Made by a program: the position numbers and the translations under genes
Notes under the pieces: generated by a model
Told to the model about the DNA's origin: nothing
The model's database searches: none
Seen by the model: only the letters and a program-made list of their open reading frames with translations
From: Kribbella italica
GTDB lineage: Bacteria; Actinomycetota; Actinomycetes; Propionibacteriales; Kribbellaceae
Reading direction: 5' to 3'
Length of the DNA: 64,000 bases
NCBI RefSeq assembly: GCF_014205135.1
Contig: NZ_JACHMY010000001.1
Span: 4,836,001-4,900,000, forward strand
Shown: positions 48,453-56,870 of the stretch, one piece after another
Layout: each line of letters starts with the position of its first letter
Position numbering within the stretch: the stretch's first letter is position 1

Positions 48453-48479
48453 GTCGAACACCTCGGCCGTGGATCGACA
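48453..48479 (-). promoter_or_regulatory. ECF42-type promoter for the hydrolase-YdeI operon
   Basis: On the minus strand TGTCGA (48479-48474) is followed after 17 bases by CGAC (48456-48453). This is identical in both boxes and spacing to the promoter before the DGPF gene at 50631-50657. The -10 box ends 50 bases before the ATG. Confidence 0.75.
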
Positions 48480-48496
48480 CCGCTGGGGAGAAAGTT

Positions 48497-49753
48497 TCAG
48501 CAGGCGGCAGCGCGGTCCAAGAGCAGCGCTCGTTCCCGCTCGTTACGGGTGAGTGAAGCGGCGCGCTCGAACTCCGCGCGCGCTTCGTCCAGCCGTCCGA
48601 GCTTGAACAGCAGATCGCCCCGGACGCTCGGCAGCAGGTGGTAGTCCTTCAGCGCCGGCTCCTCGAGCAGTGCGTCGACCGCGACCAGCCCGTTCTCCGG
48701 GCCGAACGCCATCGAGATCGCGACCGCGCGGTTCAACTCGACCACCGGCGAGGGCACGACAGCAGCCAGTACGGCGTACAGGCCTGCGATCCGCGCCCAA
48801 TCGGTGTCGTCGGCCTCGGCCGCTCGCGCGTGACACGCGGCGATGGCGGCCTGCAGCAGGTACGGACCGGGCTCACCCTCCAGCGCCCAGGCGCGGTCGA
48901 TGCTCTCGAGACCGCGGCGGATCAGCAGGCGATCCCAGCGGCGGCGGTCCTGGTCGAGCAGCAGCACCGGCTCGCCCGTCGGGCCGACCCGGGCCTTCGC
49001 GCGCGACGACTGCAGCTCCATCAGCGCGAGCAGGCCGTGCACCTCGGGCTCCTGCGGCATCAGCTGGGCGAGCAGGCGGCCGAGCCGGATCGCCTCGTTG
49101 CAGAGCGTCGGGCGCATCCAGTCGTCGCCCGCGGTCGCCGAGTAGCCCTCGTTGTAGATCAGGTAGACGACCTCGAGCACCGACCCGAGGCGACTCAGCA
49201 GCTCGTCCCCGGTCGGGACCTCGAAGCCGACCTCGGCCTTCGCGAGGTTCTTCTTCGCGCGGACGATCCGCTGCGCGATCGTTGCCTCGGGCGCCAGGAA
49301 CGCGCGGGCGATCTCGTCGGTCTTCAGCCCACCGAGCAGCCTCAGCGTCAGGCTGACCCGCGCGTCGGTGGTGATCACCGGATGGCACGCGGTGAACACG
49401 AGCCGCAGGAGATCGTCCTCGATGGTGTCCTCGAGGATCGCCTGGACGTCGTCCTCGACCGAGTCCCCGTCGATCTCCAGCTCGTGCCCCATCTCGGCGA
49501 GCTTGCGCTGGTAGGTCTCCTTGCGCCGGATCAGGTCGATCGCCCGCCGCTTGGCGATCGCCATCAGCCAGGCGCCGGGATTCCTTGGGACGCCGGACTC
49601 CGGCCACTGCTCGAGCGCCGCGACCAGGGCGTCCTGTGCGAGTTCCTCGGCAAGGCCGACGTCGCGGACGATCCGCGCCACCCCGGCCACGATCCTGGCC
49701 GACTCGATCCGCCAGACCGCGTCGATCGCCCCGTGCGTGTCCGTCACCGTCAC
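48497..49753 (-). CDS. ECF42-type RNA polymerase sigma factor with TPR-like C-terminal extension
   Basis: From the GTG at 49753 the protein is 418 aa; a GTG at 49774 is also possible. Region 2 has ELAQDALVAALEQWP and NPGAWLMAIAKRRAIDLIRR. Region 4 has LKTDEIARAFLAPEATIAQRIVRAKK. A helical extension of about 230 residues follows, with repeated TPR-like units (VYLIYNEGYSA, ELNRAVAISMAFGPE, LPSVRGDLLFKLGRLDEA). This is the ECF42 architecture, known to be linked to DGPF proteins. No anti-sigma gene is adjacent; the extension is thought to control activity in this group. The DGPF gene faces away across 950 bp of repeats. Confidence 0.93.
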   Translation of the reverse strand: MTVTDTHGAIDAVWRIESARIVAGVARIVRDVGLAEELAQDALVAALEQWPESGVPRNPGAWLMAIAKRRAIDLIRRKETYQRKLAEMGHELEIDGDSVEDDVQAILEDTIEDDLLRLVFTACHPVITTDARVSLTLRLLGGLKTDEIARAFLAPEATIAQRIVRAKKNLAKAEVGFEVPTGDELLSRLGSVLEVVYLIYNEGYSATAGDDWMRPTLCNEAIRLGRLLAQLMPQEPEVHGLLALMELQSSRAKARVGPTGEPVLLLDQDRRRWDRLLIRRGLESIDRAWALEGEPGPYLLQAAIAACHARAAEADDTDWARIAGLYAVLAAVVPSPVVELNRAVAISMAFGPENGLVAVDALLEEPALKDYHLLPSVRGDLLFKLGRLDEARAEFERAASLTRNERERALLLDRAAAC

Positions 49754-49863
49754 CCGACCGATAGAACAGCACACACGGGGTCAGAGCAAGCTGGTACGAC
49801 GGGAGTGGGGGGATGGGGAGCCGGTACGACGGGGAGGCGGTTCGTGGCGAGGGCGCCCGCCGT

Positions 49864-49953
49864 ACCAGCCGTCTCCGAACCGGCTCCCGCCCTGCCGGCC
49901 GTCTCTGTACCGGCTCCCGCCCTACCGGCCGTCTCTGGACCGGCCCCAGCCGT
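49864..49953 (+). repeat. Three tandem 30-bp units
   Basis: Units start at 49864, 49894 and 49924 and share GCCGTCTC...ACCGGC. The period is a multiple of three, so one plus-strand frame encodes PAVSxPAPAL three times. No start, ribosome site or homology supports that frame, and it continues antisense through the sigma gene, so I regard the repeat as non-coding. Confidence 0.7.
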
Positions 49954-50230
49954 GCTACCGATCGGGCTCTCCGCCCCGGGGACCGCGGACCGGCAAACGC
50001 TGTACGTCGCCGGCCTGTGCCCGGGTGCCCCGCGTGACTCCCCCGGTGACTCCGCATCCCGGTCGGGTGGTCGGCGATGCCGCCGGGGCGGTCGGCAGAA
50101 GCCTCGCCAGGCGAGCGGTCGGCTTCCGGCCTGGACGCAGACCGGCACCCCTCCCCGTTGGCCGGACTCGCCGGCGGACTCGCCCTCCCCCCGGGTGCCC
50201 TCCCCGGTAACCCGCATCCCGGCTGGGGTG

Positions 50231-50529
50231 GTCGGCGACGCGGCCGGGGAGGTCGGCGGGGGTGAGGTCGCTGCGGCCGGGAAGTAGGTGGAGTAGGTCC
50301 GCGATGGATGGATGGCGGCGTGCCGGATCGGTGGCGGGTGGGCGCCGGGCGGGCGGATGGCGGCGGGTGCCGGATGCGTGGGCCGCGGGAGGGGTGGGCG
50401 GCGGGTGCCGCGTCCGGCTGAGGTCGGCGGCGATGCGGCCGGGAAGGTCGGCGGGGGTGAGGTCGCTGCGGCCGGGAAGTAGTTGGAGTAGGTCCGCGAT
50501 GGATGGATGGATGGCGGCGTGCCGGATCG
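50231..50529. repeat. Two ~100-bp direct repeats with a GATG microsatellite
   Basis: 50231-50330 and 50423-50529 are nearly identical. They contain a GAGGTCGCTGCGGCCGGGAA core, then GGAGTAGGTCCGCGATGG and a GATG run of three units in the first and four in the second copy. A partial copy seems to lie near 50065-50095. The core recurs inverted at 61.5-61.9 kb. The 49775-50630 gap otherwise holds no gene that I can support. Confidence 0.8.
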
Positions 50530-50630
50530 CCGGGCGGCAGCGGCGTGCGGCCGGCGGCGGCGGGCGGCCGGCGGCGGCGGGCGGCCGGCGGCGGCGGGCG
50601 TACCGGCGTACCGAGAAATCTTTGGGGGTG

Positions 50631-50657
50631 TGTCGATCTGGTAGTTAGCCGGTCGAC
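50631..50657 (+). promoter_or_regulatory. ECF42-type promoter for the DGPF gene
   Basis: TGTCGA (50631-50636), 17 bases, then CGAC (50654-50657). This is the published form of the ECF42 target promoter as I recall it (TGTCGA -35 and CGA/TC -10). The ATG of the DGPF gene is 44 bases downstream. Confidence 0.78.
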
Positions 50658-50701
50658 GTGAGAGTAAGTGATCGACCGATGAGCGAGGGAGTGGGCAGCA
50701 G

Positions 50702-51076
50702 ATGCGTTACATGATCATCAACAAGGCCGATGAGGCGACCGAGGCTGGGGTGCAGGTGAGTGACGAGGTCGCGGCGAACGTCGGGGCGCTGGTCGACGAT
50801 CTGTCGAAGGCTGGTGTGCTGCTGGTGGCCGAGGGGGTGCACCGGAGTGCGCTGGGTGCTCGGGTGAAGGTGTCCAACGGCAAGCGGACCGTGACCGATG
50901 GGCCGTTCGCCGAGACCAAGGAGCTGATCGGCGGGATCATCGTCGTCGAGGTCCGCAACGCCGACGAGGCGATCGAGTGGGCCGCGCGGCTGGCCGAGGC
51001 GCTGGACCAGGAGGTCGAGGTCCGCCGGGTCGTCGACGAGGCCGACTTCGGCCCGGACTCCGACCTGTTCAACTGA
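50702..51076 (+). CDS. DGPF/YCII-family protein, partner of the ECF42 sigma factor
   Basis: The 124-aa protein has the signature TVTDGPFAETKELIGG in the middle and an ADEAIEWAARLAEA helix, giving a complete DGPF domain. Such proteins are small YCII-fold proteins of unknown chemistry and nearly always lie beside ECF42-type sigma genes. Here the sigma gene is divergent and 950 bp away. The gene has the matching promoter 44 bp before its ATG, so it is a predicted direct target. Confidence 0.9.
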   Translation: MRYMIINKADEATEAGVQVSDEVAANVGALVDDLSKAGVLLVAEGVHRSALGARVKVSNGKRTVTDGPFAETKELIGGIIVVEVRNADEAIEWAARLAEALDQEVEVRRVVDEADFGPDSDLFN

Positions 51077-51091
51077 AGGTCTGCCGGGCGC

Positions 51092-51913
51092 TCACCTGAG
51101 GACTCCCTTGGTCAACTCGTAGAGCCGCTGGGCGTCCGCGGGGTTGAACGTCCGCAGCGAAGGATCGACCGGCTTGTCGAGGGCTCGCAGGATCAGGCGC
51201 TCGGCGGGCTGGTCGTCCATCAAAGCGATGGTCCCGCGGATGCTCTCCTCGGGGGACTTCGCGAACACCTTCCCCAACGCACGAGCCACCGTCCGATGAG
51301 GCTGCGGCAAATGGTTGGTGCCGCTGTCGGTGTACCACGGCCGCAACTGCAGATACTTCGTCCGCCCGTCCGGATGGTTCTGCACGTAATGCACCCCCAG
51401 CAGATCATTCGCCCGCCCGGCGCTGACCATCGCCTTCACCATCCCGTACGACGCAGCGAACTGCGGATCTCCCCAGTTCACCGCCCCCTTCGTGATGCCG
51501 GTCGCACCGACGCTGACCACGAGCGGCATGTCACCGCGTTCGAGCAGACCGGTCAACCGATAGCTCAGGACGAACCGGCTCACGTAGTACAGCGAGAAGA
51601 CCCCCTCGAACCCGTCGACCGTCTCGTACCGCTTCACGAACGGCATCAGCTGCGTCAGCACCAAACCGTCCAGCGCCTCGTGCCGCGCCTCGATCTCGGC
51701 GACGACCCGGTGGTTCTCCGCGACCGAACGCAGGTCCGCGCGTACGAAGCCGGCCCGCTCCCCCGCACCGAGCGCGGCCGCGTCGGCGAGGAACTGCTCG
51801 CCGCGCGCCGGCGTACTGCCGATCACCGTCACCCGGGCGCCCTGCCGCAGGTGGTACAGCGCGATCACCCGGCCCATCCCGGTCGTACCACCGGCCACCA
51901 CGACGTTCTTCAT
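51092..51913 (-). CDS. Short-chain dehydrogenase-like protein
   Basis: The 273-aa protein starts MKNVVVAGGTTGMGRVIALY with the cofactor loop GGTTGMG. The central strand is LVVSVGATGITKG, with Ser in the catalytic place, and YGMVKAM supplies Tyr and Lys. It resembles the retinol-dehydrogenase-like SDR group that accompanies TetR genes. It faces the TetR gene at 52017, and the palindromes at 51929-52000 lie between. Confidence 0.85.
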   Translation of the reverse strand: MKNVVVAGGTTGMGRVIALYHLRQGARVTVIGSTPARGEQFLADAAALGAGERAGFVRADLRSVAENHRVVAEIEARHEALDGLVLTQLMPFVKRYETVDGFEGVFSLYYVSRFVLSYRLTGLLERGDMPLVVSVGATGITKGAVNWGDPQFAASYGMVKAMVSAGRANDLLGVHYVQNHPDGRTKYLQLRPWYTDSGTNHLPQPHRTVARALGKVFAKSPEESIRGTIALMDDQPAERLILRALDKPVDPSLRTFNPADAQRLYELTKGVLR

Positions 51914-51928
51914 CCCAGCCTCCGTCCC

Positions 51929-52000
51929 TAAGTCATCGATCGATGACTTACTTAGAGACTAAGCATCGCCGCGCTACCATGTCAACGATCGATGACTTGA
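51929..52000. promoter_or_regulatory. Two TetR operators around the core TCATCGATCGATGA
   Basis: The first site (51929-51950) is a perfect 22-bp palindrome, TAAG at one end and CTTA at the other around the core. The second (51979-52000) has the same centre with one changed position (CAACGATCGATG). The centres are 49 bp apart. They lie in the divergent region of the SDR and TetR genes. Confidence 0.85.
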
Positions 52001-52016
52001 CCCACGGGAGGACCGG

Positions 52017-52601
52017 ATGGCGCACAAACGCGATCGCGAGGCGACCCGCGCGCGGCTGCTGGACTGCGCTCGCGTCCGCTTCGCCAGAGACGGGTACGAC
52101 GGCGCGAGCGTGCGCGACGTCGCCGGGGACGTCGGCGTCGACCCGGCACTGGTGTTCCGCTACTTCGGCTCGAAGTCGCAGCTGTTCACCGAGGCGATGG
52201 CCACCTCGAGCGAACCCGTCGTCCTGCCCGACGGCCCGCTCGACAAACTCCCCGCGAAGCTCCTGCGCGACCTCGTCTTCGAGGACTGGGCCGAGTACGC
52301 CGGCGAGCACCCGCTCATCGCGATGCTCCGCTCAGCCGGCCACGAGGACATGCGCGACCGCGTCCGCGAACAGGTCTGCAACGGCTATCTCGGCGTCCTG
52401 AAAGAGCTTGCCGACGGCAACGACGACGCCGACCTCCGCACCGAGCTGTTCGCGGCCTGGCTGCTCGGCATCGGCATCCTCCGCACCGCCGTCGGCACCC
52501 CCACCCTCACCAAGGCCACCGAGCAGGACCTGATGCCCCACCTGGCCACCGTCGGCGAGGCCCTCTTCGGCCGCCCGATCCCGGTCCCTGCCGAGGATTA
52601 A
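52017..52601 (+). CDS. TetR-family repressor
   Basis: The 194-aa protein has the helix-turn-helix ASVRDVAGDVGVDPALVFRYF (about residues 31-51) followed by GSKSQLFTEAM. The C-terminal domain is of the TetR_C group with FAAWLLGIGILRTAV. GGGAGG lies upstream of the ATG at 52017. It probably represses itself and the divergent SDR. The stop overlaps the convergent LCP gene by 4 bp. Confidence 0.9.
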   Translation: MAHKRDREATRARLLDCARVRFARDGYDGASVRDVAGDVGVDPALVFRYFGSKSQLFTEAMATSSEPVVLPDGPLDKLPAKLLRDLVFEDWAEYAGEHPLIAMLRSAGHEDMRDRVREQVCNGYLGVLKELADGNDDADLRTELFAAWLLGIGILRTAVGTPTLTKATEQDLMPHLATVGEALFGRPIPVPAED

Positions 52602-54142
52602 GGCGTCTCACCCGGCGGCTGATACGCGCAGGCGTCGCGAAGATCTTCGGTCGGACCGGCGGGCGGCGTGGTCGGCTGCCCCGGACGGTTGAGTTTGCCG
52701 GGAGGCGGTGTCGTCGGCGGGGCCTGCGTCGTGGTGACCGGCTCGTGGTCGAGGGCCTTCTCGATGGTTTCGCGCAGACCGTCGTAGTCGGGGTGCAGGT
52801 ACTTCAGCTTCAGCTTCGACTGGTCCAGGGCGACGTTGGAGACCGTGCCCGACTTCACCCTCAGCGCGAGCTGGACGAGCGCCGGGAGGATCTCCTGCGG
52901 GATGTCGGTGCGGAGCAGGTTCTTGCCGGCCCGTGCGATCGCCTGGTACTTCGTGGCCAGGGTCTTCGGGTCGGCCGCGTCGACGATGCCCTTGATCGCG
53001 CAGCGCTGGCGGATCTGGCGCTGGTCGTCGTCGGCGCCGTACCGGCCGCGGGCGAACCACAGCGCCTTGAAGCCGTCCAGGTGCTGGTTCGGGCCGGGCT
53101 CGATCCACTGGCCGGGTGGAATGTGCGAGCTGCTGATGCCGCCCATCGCGACCCGCTCGTTGACGTTCACGGTGATGCCGCCGAGCGCGTCGACGATCTG
53201 GTCGAAGCCCTGCAGGTTGACCTGGAGGTAGTAGTCGATGGGCAGCCCGGTCGCCTCGCCGACGGACTGCTTGAGGACGTCGGCGCCCTCGTTGTCGGAC
53301 GGGCCGAGGATGCCGGGGTGCGCCGCGGGGATGTTCTGGTACATCGCCGTCAGCATCCACTCCAGCCGGCCGGTCAGGCTGAGCCCTTCCTTGCCGAAAC
53401 CGTTCGGGTAGATCTTGTGCAGCGGCGATTCCTTCGGGAACGGCATGAACATCAGCTGCCGCGGCAGCGAGATCAGCGCGGTGTCCCCGGTCTTGGTGTC
53501 GATGCTCGCGACGATCACGGTGTCGGTCCGGACGCCGATCCGTCCCTTGCCGTCGTCCCCGCCGAGCAGCAGGAGGTTGACCCGCGGCTTGTCCTCCCAC
53601 GGGTCCTTCACGTTCACCGTCTGCGGCCGGGTCGCGCTCTTGCTCTCGCCCTGCGAGACGAACACGTTGGTGACCAGGTCGCGCTGCGCGAGCACACTCT
53701 GGACGCCGACCGCCGCCGGCGCGCTGATCGCGAAGCAGAGCAGCCCGACGAAGACCGCGCCGGCCGCCCGCCCGCCGGGCCCACCCGTTGCCGGGCGCAA
53801 CAACCGGTGCGAGGCGACAACGACGATCACCCAGCCGAGGGCCAGCGCGCCGATCGCGATCGCGACCCCGACCAGCCGGTTCGGCACGACGCTGGACTGG
53901 ACGACGTCGTCGCGGCGCCAGAACCCGACGTACAGGCCGAAGCCGATCAGCCCGAGGGTGAGCGTGAGCACGACCGCACCGATCCGGCGGCGTCCGCCGA
54001 GAATCAGCCCGCTTCCGGGCAGGAGGGCGCTGATCAGGGTCAGACCGAGTGATTGCGGCACGGTTCTGGCCCGGCTGTGCCGCCTGTCCGGCGTGCCGGT
54101 TCCTGTCCCCTCCGCGCGGGTGGCGCGTGAACGACGACCCAT
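52598..54142 (-). CDS. LytR-CpsA-Psr (LCP) family cell-wall ligase
   Basis: The ATG at 54142 (AGGGG upstream) gives 514 aa. Four hydrophobic segments lie at about 30-50, 55-75, 90-110 and 127-148, more than the single anchor of most LCP proteins. The LCP domain follows with LLLLGGDDGKGRIGVRTDTV, ALISLPRQLM and WFARGRYGADDDQRQIRQR, with the Arg and Asp that bind the polyprenyl pyrophosphate. LCP enzymes attach polymers to peptidoglycan outside the membrane. The tail is Pro/Thr-rich. Confidence 0.9.
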   Translation of the reverse strand: MGRRSRATRAEGTGTGTPDRRHSRARTVPQSLGLTLISALLPGSGLILGGRRRIGAVVLTLTLGLIGFGLYVGFWRRDDVVQSSVVPNRLVGVAIAIGALALGWVIVVVASHRLLRPATGGPGGRAAGAVFVGLLCFAISAPAAVGVQSVLAQRDLVTNVFVSQGESKSATRPQTVNVKDPWEDKPRVNLLLLGGDDGKGRIGVRTDTVIVASIDTKTGDTALISLPRQLMFMPFPKESPLHKIYPNGFGKEGLSLTGRLEWMLTAMYQNIPAAHPGILGPSDNEGADVLKQSVGEATGLPIDYYLQVNLQGFDQIVDALGGITVNVNERVAMGGISSSHIPPGQWIEPGPNQHLDGFKALWFARGRYGADDDQRQIRQRCAIKGIVDAADPKTLATKYQAIARAGKNLLRTDIPQEILPALVQLALRVKSGTVSNVALDQSKLKLKYLHPDYDGLRETIEKALDHEPVTTTQAPPTTPPPGKLNRPGQPTTPPAGPTEDLRDACAYQPPGETP

Positions 54143-54271
54143 GGTTCCCCTGTCGATGCCCTGTGGCCTGGAAAGCCGGTACCCAGGCCGCACACTTGTC
54201 AGACGCTGGGCGGGATCGATCGGTTTACCTCGGTGGAAAGTCTACTCGTTCACGCGCCAATCGCGCCGGTT

Positions 54272-55054
54272 CTAGCGGGACAGGTTTCGGAACCTGCGGG
54301 CCGACAAAGGCAGGAAGACGACCACCATGAGTAGCGGCCAGATCACCGCTCCGGCCAGGGCGTGCTCACCGATCCACGACCCCGCCGATCCGCCCGGGTT
54401 GCCGAACAGCGCCCGGGCCGCGGTCGCCGTCGACGACATCGGGTTCCACTGCGCGACCGCGCCGAGCCAGTCCGGCATCGTCGAGGTGTTCACGAACGCG
54501 CTCGACAGGAACCCGATCGGCCAGATCGCCACCTGGATCACGGTCACCGACTGCGCGTTGCGGACCGACAACCCGATGAAGATCCCGACCCAGAGCAGCG
54601 CGAACCGGAGCAGCAGGAGCAGCCCGAACGCCGCCAGCGCCTCCAGCAGCGACCCGTGCCACCGCCAGCCGAGCGCGAGCCCGGTCGCGGCCAGCACGAC
54701 CAGCGTGACCACCGAGTCGAGCATGTCCGCGATGCACCGGCCCAGGACGACCGCCGCCGAGCTCATCGGCAGCGACCGGAACCGGTCCGTCACCCCCTTC
54801 GCCGCGTCGGTCGTGATCGCGGTCATCGTGCCCTCCAGCCCGAAGAGCATCGACAGCGCGAAGATCCCCGGCACCAGCAGTTCGTAGTACGACGTCCCGC
54901 CCGGCATCTCCATCGCTCCGCCGAGCAGCGCCCCGAACATCAGCAGCATCAGCACCGGGAACAACCACCCGAAGATCACCAAACCGGGCTGCATCCGCCA
55001 GTGCAGCAACGTGCGCTGCGCGATCGTCCAGCCGTCGACCAGGGCCCACCTCAT
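54272..55054 (-). CDS. ABC-2 type transporter permease
   Basis: The 260-aa protein has six hydrophobic segments. It carries YYELLVPGIFALSMLFGLEGTM and a VTDRFRSLPMSSAAVVLGR loop, typical of the DrrB-like exporters of drugs or lipids. NPMSSTATAARALFG near the end is the conserved ABC-2 element. The start overlaps the ATPase stop as ATGA, so the two subunits are translated together. Confidence 0.9.
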   Translation of the reverse strand: MRWALVDGWTIAQRTLLHWRMQPGLVIFGWLFPVLMLLMFGALLGGAMEMPGGTSYYELLVPGIFALSMLFGLEGTMTAITTDAAKGVTDRFRSLPMSSAAVVLGRCIADMLDSVVTLVVLAATGLALGWRWHGSLLEALAAFGLLLLLRFALLWVGIFIGLSVRNAQSVTVIQVAIWPIGFLSSAFVNTSTMPDWLGAVAQWNPMSSTATAARALFGNPGGSAGSWIGEHALAGAVIWPLLMVVVFLPLSARRFRNLSR

Positions 55055-56004
55055 GCGGCCACCCCCGATCCGGTCAGGTGCAGGAACACTTCGTCCAGCG
55101 TCGGTCGTCTCAGCGTGATGTCCTCCGGTTCGATCTGTACGTCGTGCAGCGCGGTGGCGACTTCCACCAGCGCCTTCGTGCGGTCCCGGACCGGGACGCT
55201 GACGGTCAGGTCCTCGACCCGGACCTCGCCGTCGGCGTACCGCTCGACCAGCGCCTGGACCTTCGGTACGTCGGCCGGGTCGGCCAGGACGAGGTCCAGC
55301 CAGTCGCCGCCGAGCCGCGCCTTCAGCTGGTCAGGGGTGCCTTCGGCAACGACTCGGCCCTCCTTGAGCATCGAGATCCGGTCGGCGAGCTGGTCGGCTT
55401 CTTCCAGGTACTGCGTGGTCAGCAGCACCGTCGTACCGGACTTCACGAGGTCGCGGACCGCGGACCAGACCTCGCGCCGGCCCGCGGGATCCAGCCCGGT
55501 GGTCGGTTCGTCGACGAACAGCAGTGCCGGGGCAACGATCAGGCTGGCGGCCAGATCCAGCCTTCGGCGCATGCCTCCGGAGTACTTGCTCGCCGCCTGG
55601 TCTGCGGCGCCGTGCAGGGAGAACCGTTCGAGCAGCTCGTCGGCGCGGCTCTGGGCCGCCTTGCGCGGCAGGTGGTTGAGCCGGCCGAACAGCACCAGGT
55701 TCTGCCGGCCGGTGAGGATCTCGTCGACCGCGGCGTACTGGCCGACCAGCCCGATCCGCTTCCTCACCTCCTGGCCCTGCCGGCTGACGTCGTACCCCGC
55801 GACGCTCGCCCGGCCGGAGTCCAGGTCGAGCAGGGTGGACAGGATCCGGACCGCGGTGGTCTTACCGGCGCCGTTCGGGCCGAGCAGTCCCACCACCGAC
55901 CCGGCCGCCACCTCGAGGTCGAACCCGTTCAGGCCCGCCCCCTCGGTGCCGCCGGGGTAGTTCTTGCGCACGTCGTCCGCGACGATCACGCGTTCTGCAG
56001 TCAC
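55051..56004 (-). CDS. ABC transporter ATP-binding protein, DrrA-like
   Basis: The GTG at 56004 with GAGGTGG upstream gives 317 aa; extending to 56079 would run through the operator. The motifs are Walker A GPNGAGKTTAV, the signature YSGGMRRRLDLA and Walker B LLFVDEPTTGLDP, followed by a C-terminal DrrA-type domain. With the permease it would export a hydrophobic drug or lipid. Control is probably by the divergent TetR through the palindrome at 56035-56057. Confidence 0.93.
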   Translation of the reverse strand: MTAERVIVADDVRKNYPGGTEGAGLNGFDLEVAAGSVVGLLGPNGAGKTTAVRILSTLLDLDSGRASVAGYDVSRQGQEVRKRIGLVGQYAAVDEILTGRQNLVLFGRLNHLPRKAAQSRADELLERFSLHGAADQAASKYSGGMRRRLDLAASLIVAPALLFVDEPTTGLDPAGRREVWSAVRDLVKSGTTVLLTTQYLEEADQLADRISMLKEGRVVAEGTPDQLKARLGGDWLDLVLADPADVPKVQALVERYADGEVRVEDLTVSVPVRDRTKALVEVATALHDVQIEPEDITLRRPTLDEVFLHLTGSGVAA

Positions 56005-56034
56005 TTCCACCTCGTTCTTCGTTCCGTTGGTTCG

Positions 56035-56057
56035 GTACGGCGTACCGTACACCGTAC
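56035..56057. promoter_or_regulatory. TetR operator in the ABC/TetR divergent region
   Basis: A 23-bp palindrome made of GTACGG(C)GTAC, a central C and GTAC(A)CCGTAC has only one mismatched pair. It contains GTACACCGTAC (56047-56057). The same 11-mer is present at 59488-59498 before the FAD monooxygenase. Confidence 0.78.
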
Positions 56058-56105
56058 GATTCGGGTACGATCGGGTCAACGACGAGCGGTTGGAGTTTGT
56101 TCCCG

Positions 56106-56870
56106 GTGAGTGGAAAGAAGTCCGCGGCGCCCGATCCGGCGCGCAGTCTGGCCCTGCTCTGGGGCAGTCACAGCAAGCCCGGCCGCTCCGGGCTGACCGT
56201 CCGGGCGATCGTCGACACGGCGATCCAGCTCGCCGACGCCGACGGGCTGGAGTCGGTCTCGATGCGCCAGATCGCGGAGCAACTGAAGGCGGGGACGATG
56301 TCGCTCTACACGCACGTCCCAGGCAAGGGCGAGCTGACCGACCTGATGTTCGACACCGTGTACGCCGAGCTGTACGCCGACGTGGACGAGCCGGCGCGGC
56401 AGGACGGGTGGCGGGCCGGGATGGAGTTCGTCGCCCGGCGGAACTGGGAGGTGCTGATGGCGCACCCCTGGATCCACGAAGTGCCGGCGGTGCGGAGCGC
56501 GCTCGGGCCGAACGTCACGCTCAAGTACGAGGCGGAGCTGCGGCCGCTGGACGGGCGTGGACTGAGCGACGTGGAGATGGACTCGGCGCTCGCGCTGATC
56601 CTGACCCATGTGCTGGGGACCGCGCGGGCGGCGGCCGAGCACCTGCGGACCCAGCGCGAGAGCGGGCTGACGGATCAGGAGTGGTGGCTCACGACGGGCC
56701 CGCTACTCGATCGGTACATGGCCGGGCTGGCTGATCGGTTCCCGGTGGCCGGGCGCGTGGGGACGGCGGCGGGCGAGCAGTTCCAGGCGGCGATGGACGC
56801 CGACCACTCGTTCCGCTTTGGGCTGGACCGGATCCTGGACGGGATCCAACTGTTGATGGACCAGCGTTAA
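56106..56870 (+). CDS. TetR-family regulator (AcrR C-terminal type)
   Basis: The GTG at 56106, with GGAG ten bases ahead, gives 254 aa; a TTG at 56097 is too near the GGAG. The DNA-binding helix pair is VSMRQIAEQLKAGTMSLYTHV, followed by a TetR_C_1 ligand domain with LTDLMFDTVYAE. It probably represses the divergent ABC exporter. The stop overlaps the convergent SDR by 4 bp. Confidence 0.89.
   Translation: MSGKKSAAPDPARSLALLWGSHSKPGRSGLTVRAIVDTAIQLADADGLESVSMRQIAEQLKAGTMSLYTHVPGKGELTDLMFDTVYAELYADVDEPARQDGWRAGMEFVARRNWEVLMAHPWIHEVPAVRSALGPNVTLKYEAELRPLDGRGLSDVEMDSALALILTHVLGTARAAAEHLRTQRESGLTDQEWWLTTGPLLDRYMAGLADRFPVAGRVGTAAGEQFQAAMDADHSFRFGLDRILDGIQLLMDQR

Noticed and set aside
49864..49953. 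CRISPR-like array
   Set aside because: The three 30-bp units are directly tandem without spacers, and no cas gene is present.
48638..50287. Plus-strand frame containing three PAVSxPAPAL repeats
   Set aside because: Most of it is antisense to the sigma factor and the repeat part has no start or homology; the 30-bp tandem repeat explains it.
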